A DNA stretch of 64,000 nt from the NCBI GenBank assembly GCA_947471745.1, contig CANJKZ010000929.1, forward strand, positions 992,001 through 1,056,000, in the 5' to 3' direction. Position 1 is the stretch's first letter; every line of letters begins with the position of its first letter. This DNA is from Closterium sp. Naga37s-1 (Eukaryota > Streptophyta > Zygnematophyceae > Desmidiales > Closteriaceae). Of this stretch, positions 56,501 to 64,000 are shown piece after piece. The translations under genes were made by a program, and so were the position numbers. The notes under the pieces are model-generated. The model was not told the DNA's origin. It did not search any database and saw only the letters and a program-made list of their open reading frames with translations.

Positions 56501-57694
56501 CTGCGCCACCCACCTGGCTTCACTGGGTCGTTTCCTCCTGGTACCCAGTGGAGCCTCCGGCGGCCAGTCTACGGTCTCCGCCAGGCGCCCCGTGAGTGGC
56601 ACGACACACTGAGGACTACACTTGCGGCTCTTGGCTTTGCTCCTTCTACTGCCGACCCGTCGCTGTTTCTACGCACCGACACCTCTTTGCCGCCGTTCTA
56701 CATCCTCGTGTACGTCGACGACTTGGTCTTTGCCACTGCTGACACTGCTGGACTCGCCCACGTGAAGTCCGAGCTGCAGAAGAGACACACGTGCACAGAC
56801 CTGGGTGAACTGCGCAGCTACCTTGGCTTGCAGATCACCCGGGACAGAGCACAGCGCACCATTACCCTGACTCAGTCACACATGGTGCAGCAGGTCCTTC
56901 AGCGCTTCGGCTTCACGTACTCCTCGCCTCAGGCCACTACTCTGTCTACTCGCCACTCGCTCTCAGCTCTGCCTTCGGATGAGTCTGTAGAGCCGAGTGG
57001 CCCGTACCCAGAGCTTGTTGGTTGCCTCATGTACCTGATGACCTGCACTCGACCTGACCTAGCATACCCTCTTAGCATCTTGGCACGCTATGTTGCTCCT
57101 GGGAGACACCGACCAGAGCACATGGCTGCAGCGAAGAGGGTGTTGCGCTACTTGTGCAGTACGTCGGGCATGGGGCTAGTGCTTGGAGGGCGGCGTTCAG
57201 TGGTCCTCACAGGTCACGCAGACGCTTCTTGGGCTGACGACCAGGCTACGCAGCGGTCGTCACAGGGTTACACCTTCAGCCTTGGTTCCGGCTCTGTTTC
57301 GTGGCGGTCTACCCGCTCGTCTTCTGTTCTCGGCTCCAGCTGTGAGGCTGAGATCTACGCGGGGGCCATGGCTGCACAGGAGCTACGCTGGCTCACCTAC
57401 CTGCTGACTGACCTAGGAGAGCCGCCTCGTTCTCCTCCAGTTCTGTACATAGACAACAAGGCCATGCTGGCCTTGTGTCGGGAGCACAGACTGGAGCACA
57501 AAACGAAGCACATTGCTCTTCGTTACTTCCTTGCTCGTGAGCTGCAGCAGCGTGGTCAGCTGCGCCTTGCTTACGTGGCCTCTGAGGCCAATACTGCTGA
57601 TATCTTTACCAAGGCACTTCCGCCTTGTGATCATCAGCGCTTTTGTACGATGCTAGGTCTTGTGCCTACTTGGCCTCACTTGCTCACTGCTTGA
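53584..57694 (+). pseudogene. pol: G1 pol (PR-IN-RT-RH), broken
   Basis: Protease (FTLDSGASRSFFRDRTTL) follows a TAG at 53584. Integrase has WHHRLGHPSLPRFRG, LHLDVWGPARVRGQGHERYF, LHSDRGGEFSSDLL and SPQQNGIAERRIG, with a TAG at 54550-54552 in place of Gln. The hinge carries GGAEP repeats and SPQELREWFARRWSR. RT begins in frame, meets TGA at 56359-56361 (Arg codon), and loses 29 bp near 56496 relative to the sister sequence at 9655. That deletion removes the end of motif A and shifts frame. The rest (VYGLRQAPREWHDTL, ILVYVDDLVFATAD, RNase H HADASWADD, DNKAMLALCREHRLEHKTKH, ANTADIFTKALP) is open in 56480-57694. Confidence 0.88.
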
Positions 57695-57891
57695 CCTTGC
57701 TTGTACTGTGATCCATCTATACCTGCACTTGCTTGTTTACCTTTATATATAATCTTGCATGTGAACTGGCCTTGTGGCCTTGAACTTTTGCTCGGAATGT
57801 GTGGTGACGTTGTGATCCACCCTGAGCTTACTGTGCTTTGCTTGACTGGTCTTGTGACCTCTTGTTCTCCCCCACTTTGCCTATGGGGGTG
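57695..57891 (+). other. Conserved 3' noncoding block and PPT of G1
   Basis: Counterpart of 10875-11102. Long shared blocks, no ORF, ends in CCTATGGGGGTG at the LTR. Confidence 0.6.
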
Positions 57892-58011
57892 TGTCAAACT
57901 TAATAGTCTATGTAGGCTGTAGTGGGGTTGACAATATATGGTACAACTGTTTTAGGTTTTCCTACTTGTACCCACCTGTTTCCTAGTGCATTCATTCCTC
58001 GTTCTTTCACA
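57892..58011 (+). repeat. 3' LTR of G1
   Basis: 120 bp. Same ends as the 5' LTR, followed by the GACCC TSD. Confidence 0.9.
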
Positions 58012-58016
58012 GACCC

Positions 58017-58626
58017 ACCCGCATCAGCCAGTCCCGTCATCTCAACAGCCACTTCCATCATCCCATCACCTAGTCTTCCAGCTCTTTTTTCTTGGAAAAA
58101 TTGGTACATAGGGCCAAGAGGCCGAAGGTGTGAATTTGTGTGCATTAGGACCGCCCCTGCTTAGGTGCTTTTGAAGGGAGGATGGAGAGGAAACGTTTGA
58201 CCCATGGGCCTTGCCTTACAATGGGGTAGACAGGGCTTGTTTTTTAGCCGATTCTGGTGTGAGTTGGTTGGTCATGTAGTTTGCTTTTGTTTGTTATCTG
58301 TGGGGTTGGTTACCAGTTGTTGGACATCTAAAATTGGGAATATTCGTTTCAGTACCCCTGAGAGTACAGGGCTGGCTAGAATTGTTTTGTGCTGGTAATA
58401 TAGGAATTGATTGCTTTGTAACTTGCTATGTAGTATTGGCACCTCTGATCTACAACAGAGAATGCCTAGCAGCACTATTGATTTTTTCACAAACTATCTT
58501 GCCATTCCTTAAAAAGGAGAGAACTTGTTATGAGTGCAGTTGAGCGAGCGAGCTAGAATTGCACTATCAAAGCAAAACAGTACCGTACATTGAGCGAAGG
58601 CATAAGTGAAGAATATGTAGCAAAGT
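58017..58626. other. Host DNA after G1, possible 3' end of EGF gene
   Basis: Begins with the continuation of the candidate exon at 51405 and its stop at 58109-58111. The remainder is AT-rich with no gene recognised and could hold the 3' UTR. Confidence 0.4.
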
Positions 58627-58738
58627 GTCAAATGTTGTACGGTAGTCTTAGTGATGTGTGTTATAGGGGGTACAACTGTTAGGGTTAGGTTTATGTACCC
58701 CAACCATCCTTAGTCAAACCAACACTTTCATTCTTGAC
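58627..58738 (+). repeat. Short 5' LTR of element I
   Basis: 112 bp from TGTCAAATG to ...CATTCTTGACA. Shares GGGGGTACAACTGTTAGGG-type blocks with the G1 LTR. Confidence 0.78.
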
Positions 58739-58779
58739 ATGGTATCACCTAGGTTAGGATCATATGGGATCCCGCTAGA

Positions 58780-59420
58780 GCCTCTCGCGCCCGTTGCACG
58801 TAGTCTACCGTTCCCGCTGCGCGTGCTTCGTCCCGTAGCACCCATTATACCGTTCGTTCCATCCTGTCGCGCCCTTAGCGCTTGCCCGTCCTGTCAAGAA
58901 ACGCCCATACCTCCTGTAGCGCCCTTAGCGCTTGCCCGTTCCGTCACGAAGCGCCCGTAGCGTGCCCGTCGCGCCCGTCCCCTAGCCATCGCGTCGCATC
59001 CCCTGCCCGTCGCGTCACCTACTCAACGCGCCTCCCTGCTCGTCGTTCTGTCCCCTGCCCATCGCGTCGCGTCCCCTGCCCGTCCCGTCCTCTGCCCGTC
59101 CCGTCCCCTGCCCGTTGCATCTCCTGCCCGTCGCATCGCACTGCCCGTCCCGTCCCCTACGCGTCGCGTTTCGTCCCCTGCCCGTCGTCCCGTCCCCTGC
59201 CAGTAGTTCCGTACCCTGCCCGTCACGTGTCGTCCCCCCCCTCCCGTCGAGTCGCCTCCAGCAGGGCGCCCTCCCGTCGAGTCGCCCCCAGCCTGTCGCG
59301 TCGCACCCTGCTGTCCCGTTGAGTCACGTCCTACCCGTCCCGTCACGTCCCGCCCTGCTGTCCCGTCGAATCGCGCTCTGCTGTCCCGTCGCGTCGCGCC
59401 TTCCGCTCAGCCTATCGCAC
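58780..59420 (+). repeat. GC-rich leader array of element I
   Basis: Imperfect units around CCCCTGCCCGTCGCGTC with no shared unit sequence to the arrays of G1 or E, but in the same place between PBS and gag. Confidence 0.75.
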
Positions 59421-59485
59421 CCTGCTCGGACCCTCTAGGCGTTTAGGGTTTCGGCAGCAGCAGTATCCACCTCTACGTTTCCGCT

Positions 59486-60727
59486 ATGGCAACCCCTAGG
59501 GTCCTGCGCTTTGACGCTGAGGGTAGGCCGCTCGAGTTCTCGGTCTGGCTCCTGCGTGCGTGCCGCCTCCTAGAGAGCCAGGTTCAGGCACACGAGATTC
59601 TGTGGGCGCACACTTCCAGTGACTTTCCAGAGCCCGCTGACCCTGCACCCTTAGCAGCTAACCCCACACCTGCAGACAGTGACCGTTATGCACGCGAGCG
59701 TGCTAACGTGACCGCGTGGAAGTCGCGTGATGCTGCGGCCTGCATCGCCCTCAGTAGCCTCCTCCCTGAGTCTGAGAAGACCCACTTCACTCAGGTTCGC
59801 ACGGCTAGTGAGTTCCTGACTGCGATCAAGGCCCGCTATGCTACTCCCACCACTGTCTCTCTTGGTCGCCTGTTCCTTCTGTTCCTGTTTCCTGACCTCG
59901 CCTCGTTTGAGCGCGCTGCTGACTTGATCACTTATCTGCGCTCGCTCGATTCTAGCTACCGCGCTGCTTGCACTGACGCGCAACTTGCAGTGCTCTCTCC
60001 CCCCATGGCGATTACTATCTATTTCATCGCCACTAGCCTCCCTGACCGCCTTGCCTCGGTTCGTGAAGCGCTTCTACTGAAGCATCCTAGCGAGCTCACT
60101 ATCGAGGTCCTTGAGTCGGCACTCAAGGACGTCAAGAGCAACCTCCGCTTGATAGCATCTGCCTCTGGTGCTATGCCCCCTCCACTGTTTCACGGGTGCA
60201 CTGTCCCTCAGCTGCCCACCTTTACTGCTTCCCTCGCCACTGCCGCTACTGACGTGACGACAGCTGCTGTTATGACTTCTTCGCGGTCTCAGGGTAGGAG
60301 TGGCAGGAGGGGCGGTCAGGTTGCGGGCGGAGGCGGCGGAGGCGGTAGGGGTGACGTGGCGAGCGGCGGTGGCGGGAGTGCAGGGGCTGGAGGAGCGCCT
60401 CGTGCAGCGGCCGGTGACTCCCCAGCTGCAGCTGGTGGAGGTGACGCCCGGGTTCATCAGCCACCTACTGATCTGCTAGCCGTAGGGGGTGGAGCAGCGG
60501 CGTGGTACCTGACTCAGCGACAGCAGCAGCCCCTCCCCTCGCAGCAGCCACAGCAGCAGCAGCAGGTTTTGGGGCAGGGGTCAGGACAGCGTCAACTGCA
60601 GCGCGGTGTCGTCTACCCTCCCTGCACATATCACGTTCTGACAGTTGTCCGCCGCGGCCAGCCTTGTGGCCGCAGCCACCCACCAGGTATGTGCTTTGCT
60701 CAGCTTACTGATACGGTTCGGTTGGCC
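59486..60727 (+). CDS. gag: G-family gag with variant zinc motif
   Basis: Most complete gag of the G family here. From ATG 59486: MATPRVLRFDAEGRPLEFSV, an alpha-helical gag core (AWKSRDAAACIALSSLLPES, FLTAIKARYATPTTVSLGRL, TYLRSLDSSYRAAC), a Gly/Arg-rich linker (residues about 265-320) and a Gln-rich stretch. A C-x13-C-x3-H-x4-C motif then follows (CTYHVLTVVRRGQPCGRSHPPGMC). Near 60725 the frame slips: the continuation homologous to other G elements (HGPALWGVLASQLVDLLGNP, HAMYAVVDSSASD) is in the next frame, which may be a mutation or a programmed shift. The remaining codons of this frame to 60790 are not homologous. Confidence 0.75.
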
Positions 60728-61690
60728 TTGTTCAGATGCACGGCCCCGCTCTGTGGGGCGTGTTGGCTTCTCAGTTGGTTGATCTCTTAGGAAATCCTCA
60801 TGCAATGTATGCTGTTGTTGACTCTAGTGCTTCTGACTCTGTTTACTTGAGTGTTGTTCGCTTAGGTGCTAGTCTTGCTGAGGTGCCTGTTGCTAGTGTA
60901 GGTACTTGTGTAGACACTAGTCCAGGAGCTGCTCCAGAGAACGCTTCGCTGTCTTTCACTTCAGACTCCGGAGCTTCGCACGGTTTCTTCCGCAACCGCA
61001 CGACGCTTACCCTGCTTCCTACGCCGGTCTCCGTAGCACTGGCTGATCCCACTTCGGGACCAGACACTGCTCGCTACACTACTACGCTTCCGTGCTCGGC
61101 TGTTCACTCCGGTTCTCTAATCGGCTTCCACGTCCCCTCATTCTCAAGGAACTTGGTGGGCGTGAGGCCGCTCGTGAGTCAGCACGTGGGTGTGTGGATT
61201 GAGCCTTCTGGCGAGACTGCGGTTTGTGTCGACAGGGACACGTACGCACCTTTCGCCACCTTTACCGCTGAGCCGGGCTCTGGTCTCTACACACTTCACA
61301 CTGGCCCCCGAGGGCAGCAGCAGCAGCAGCAGCAGCGGCAGCAACAGCAGCAGCTACTGCCCCCGACCCCTGTCATTGCCCCTCGTCAGGTTCCCGCATC
61401 TGACCAGGTTACCGCGTTTCCCGAGGTAGGTGTGTCTGGTCAGGTTCCAGTGTCTGGTCCAGTTGCTGCGTCGTGCTTCTGCCGGTCGCTTGCCCACTCC
61501 ACTGTTTTGTGGCACCACCGGATGAGGCACCCGTCCATTTCTCGCATGCGCGCTATGTCTAGTCAGCGTCTTGTCTTGGGCCTCCCACGAGTCTTCCCGT
61601 CGTTGCCGCCTTCGCTTGCGCCACCCTGCGGTCCCTGCGTCGAGGGTCGGCTGCGCGCCACCCCTCACTCCTCCTCCCTTCGTCCGGCCA
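60728..61690 (+). pseudogene. pol: Element I protease-integrase start, truncated
   Basis: The frame holds the end of gag and the protease (FTSDSGASHGFFRNRTTL; VALADPTSGPDTARYTTTLP), a Gln homopolymer (61316-61352) and the GAG-pre-integrase zinc region (VLWHHRMRHPSISRMRAM, CGPCVEGRLRATPHSSS). It breaks off at 61690, where the chromovirus LTR begins, before the integrase catalytic core. Confidence 0.82.
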
Positions 61691-62030
61691 TGTGAGGATC
61701 TGGTTCAGGAAAGATAGATCTATTCAATGATTCACCTGGGTACAAGGCGAGGCTATATATAGGCTCGACACAAAGGCAGCAAGGGTGTTACTAGAAGGTT
61801 CCGCGGGTCGCGAAGCGTCCCAAACGGGTCCTTCCCGAATTCGGTAGAAGGCAATTCGGTGGCAACCGAAAAGCCTAGAATTCGGTCCACTCAACCTAGT
61901 TCGGTGCCTATAACTATAATAACTAAAGTAAAAGCAACGAACCTAGGGAATCAAGCAAAAGCATGCAAGATAAGATAAAGCTAAGCTAGATAATGCACAA
62001 TAAGTCTAGCAAAGCCGTCGTACTCTCACA
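61691..62030 (-). repeat. 3' LTR of Ty3 chromovirus
   Basis: 340 bp, ends TGTGAG/CTCACA. TATA-like CTATATATAG near 61751. On the minus strand it is preceded by the PPT GAGGGGGGGACG. The outer flank GGCCA (61686-61690) is the expected TSD copy. The partner is outside the window. Confidence 0.82.
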
Positions 62031-62040
62031 CGTCCCCCCC

Positions 62041-64000
62041 TCAGAGCTGGGTGGTGTGAGATACACCCTGCTTGACAAGATAATCCTTGAGAGCACGGCG
62101 TGCGTTGCCCATATCAGCTTCTGCAACCCAACTGTTATCTGACGGGCCATATCCCTTCCAGCGTATCAAGAACTCGAGCGTGTTGCCACGTCCGCGTTGA
62201 TGAGCGAGCACTCCTTGCACCTCGTACTCTGGTTCATCCTGTACAAAAACAGGTCGTGGTGGCGGGAGCTGTCGTCCCGTGAACTGTTGGTTGGGGTCCT
62301 TGTAGGGCTTTAGCAGCTGAACATGGAAAGCGTTGTGAAGCTTCCACGTAGCAGGTAAGCGCAAGCGGAATGTTAGTGGTGTCACCTGTGCCTCAATGCG
62401 AAAGGGACCATAGAAATGAGGCCGGAGCTTGGACGGAAGGTGAGATAAGTCAAAGTTGCGTGTGTTGAGAAGCACCTGATCTCCGACTGCTACTGAGTGA
62501 TCTCGTCGCTGACGATCGGAATACTGCTTCTGGGAGTTCTGCATCGTGGAAGGACGTCGCTGAGTCTTCTCCCATAGCTGTTGCATGGTGGTGATGAAGT
62601 CTTGTGCAGCTTGGACATGTGCCGGTGTGGTTGGCTGCTATGGTGTAAGTGGTTCCCGTCTGTAGCACAGGAAGAAAGGAGATTTCCCTGTGGCCGCATG
62701 CGAAGCGTTGTTGTAAGCGAACTCAAGCGTCGGTGACTGTAGATCCCAGTGGCTGATGTTGACTTTCCAAGATGTGTGCAGTAACTGTTCAACCACCCGA
62801 TTGAGTCGCTCAGTCTGTCCGTCAGTCTTGGGGTGGTACGCTGAAGACATCGCAAGCTTTGTCCCCAACAAACCCATGAATTCCCTCCATAACTTACTGA
62901 TGAATTTTGGCTCTGTCTAATTTGAGTGTAGCGGGGATGCCGTGGATGGTGATGATGCGGTCGAAGAAGAGGCGAGCAGTTGCTTCAGCTATAGCCGTGG
63001 CGTTGGTCGGGATGAAGTGTCCCATTTTGGAGAACTTGTCGATCACCACGAGTATAGTGCCATGCCCTCGTGAGGTCGGAGGTAGCCCAGTGATGAAGTC
63101 TAGGATGACGACTTGCCATGGCTGCTTCGGTACGGGTAGAGGCTGAAGTAACCCTGCTATTTTGTGCTTGCTACTCTTCATCCGCTGGCAGGTGTCGCAA
63201 GAGGTGACGGACTGCTGCACGTCTGCTGCCATCCGGGGCCAGTAGTAATACTTTGCCATTCCCGCTAATGTCTTGTTGCTCCCGAAATGTCCCGCGTATG
63301 CTACGTCGTAAAACTCCTCCTGTAAGATCTGTCGAAGCGGGGCATAGTTCGGTACCCAAATCTTTCCTATTCCCTTTCTTACAGCTAAGTCCTTCTCCAA
63401 CTGTAACAACTTCTGTTTTTCTGCTGTAGCAATCTCTGCGTCCACGGAGTACCCATATTGGAATTGACCCTTGAGAAGAGGGTTCATCCTGTCGAGCTGG
63501 ATGCCTGCTTCGTGAGCGGGGCGGCTCAACGCGTCTGCCTTGTTATGTAGCCCGGGTTTGTAGACGATGTTGTAATGGAAGTGGGTCTCCAAGAAGTCCA
63601 CCCACCACACCTGTCGTCGTGAGAGTGTCGGCTACGACTTCAGGTATTTGAGGCTGCAGTGGTCAGTGTAAACTGTAGTCTTGGCTCCCTCTAGATAACA
63701 CCTCCACGCCTTGAAGGCTGTGACTATCGCTAAGGCTTCCTTGTCATGGATTGGTTAGTTCAGTTCTGCTCCGTGTAGCTTATTACTATGGTAGGCGATG
63801 GGCTGCAAACCGCGTCCATGATCGTGCATCAGTACTGCTCCGATTGCTTGGTCACTAGTATCTATTCCACCACGTAGTCTCTGTCTGGATTCGGTAGGAT
63901 GAGTACTGTTGCTGTATTCAGTGCTGTTTGTAGCTGCTCCATGGCTTGCTGTTGAGGAGTATCCCATTTGTAGGGCGTATCCTTTTTTAGTAGGTTGGTC
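62041..64000 (-). pseudogene. pol: Ty3/Gypsy chromovirus RT-RH-IN-chromodomain
   Basis: Minus strand, entering from beyond the window. RNase H: TSDQAIGAVLMHDHGRGLQP, YHSNKLHGAELN, then TAA for the Tyr of NYPIHDKEALA (63756), YTDHCSLKYLK, and TAG near 63632. Integrase frame 62894-63610: HHCC zinc finger (HFGSNKTLAGMAKYYYWPRM, CDTCQRMKSSKHK) and DFITGLPPTSRGHGTILVVI. A 1-bp shift near 62905 follows, then AMSSAYHPKTDGQTERLNRV, and TAG at 62638. The C-terminal chromodomain (EYEVQGVLAHQ, LEFLIRWKGYGPSDNSWVAE) ends at 62041. Chromodomains target insertion to modified chromatin. At least three stops and one frameshift make this copy dead. Confidence 0.9.

Larger units (their letters stand above)
51480..58011 (+). 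mobile_element. G-family Copia element G1
   Basis: 6,532 bp with very short LTRs: 51480-51605 (126 bp) and 57892-58011 (120 bp), TGTCAAAC...TTTCACA. PBS TGGTATAGAGCAGG from 51606, PPT CCTATGGGGGTG before 57892, TSD GACCC (51475-51479 and 58012-58016). The LTRs differ by one 6-bp indel and about four substitutions. Gag is reduced and pol has several stops, so the copy is not autonomous. Confidence 0.93.
58627..61690 (+). mobile_element. G-family Copia element I, 5' part
   Basis: 5' LTR 58627-58738, PBS TGGTATCACCTAGG from 58739, GC-rich leader array, gag, protease and the start of integrase. The element is cut at 61690 by a Ty3 chromovirus. Its 3' part presumably lies beyond the window. Confidence 0.85.

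Overview
The window is eukaryotic nuclear DNA that is almost entirely LTR-retrotransposon sequence, plus one intron-rich host gene. Primer-binding sites matching the 3' end of initiator tRNA-Met, spliceosomal introns with pyrimidine-rich acceptors, a Ty3 chromovirus and a GC-rich, repeat-laden context suggest a green-lineage genome. A streptophyte alga (for example a zygnematophyte such as Closterium) or a bryophyte would fit, but the species cannot be fixed from sequence alone. I see no bacterial operon, rRNA gene, functional tRNA gene or CRISPR array.

Layout. 1-2265: 3' end of a decayed Copia element with its LTR. 2266-4940: host-like DNA with unassigned, broken reading frames. 4946-11233: the right end of a family-H LTR (inverted), the 5' half of a family-F Copia element, and a fused 3' half of a family-G element. 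12287-13163: an H-type LTR remnant. 14221-20759: a decayed family-H Copia element (+). 20760-25160: the 3' half of F (-), fused to the 5' half of another G element (25161-27097 and 35016-36518, -). That G element carries a TRIM, and the TRIM carries a 7.6-kb H-family element (27121-34688, -). 37292-43395: a structurally complete Copia element (-) with one 1,776-residue gag-pol frame and a 5-bp target-site duplication (TSD). 43396-45090: host DNA with a Tourist-like MITE. 45099 onward: a host gene for a secreted EGF-repeat protein. A G-family Copia (51480-58011) interrupts its last candidate exon. 58627-61690: 5' part of another G element, cut by a Ty3 chromovirus (61691 to the window end).

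The most informative result is structural. The TSD and LTR halves of the H element (ATGTG at 14216-14220, its complement at 4941-4945) and of the F element inside it show that two pieces now in opposite orientation, about 15 kb apart, were once contiguous. This implies an inversion (or a misassembly) with breakpoints near 7150 and 25160, both inside F/G Copia chimeras. A 21-bp stretch at the left breakpoint is identical to a piece of the Copia remnant at position 212.

Other points of interest are a TRIM whose LTR end plus primer-binding site also form a tRNA-like A-box/B-box pair; a non-canonical C-x13-C-x3/4-H-x4-C zinc motif and a repeated LREWY module in the G-family gag/pol; GC-rich tandem arrays, different in each G copy, between primer site and gag; and a 20-bp minisatellite between TATA box and start codon of the EGF gene. 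That gene has all-phase-1 exons in a B-A-A order, one exon with a lost splice acceptor and one with a 2-bp deletion. Nothing here amounts to a clearly new biochemical system. The value is in transposon architecture and genome rearrangement.
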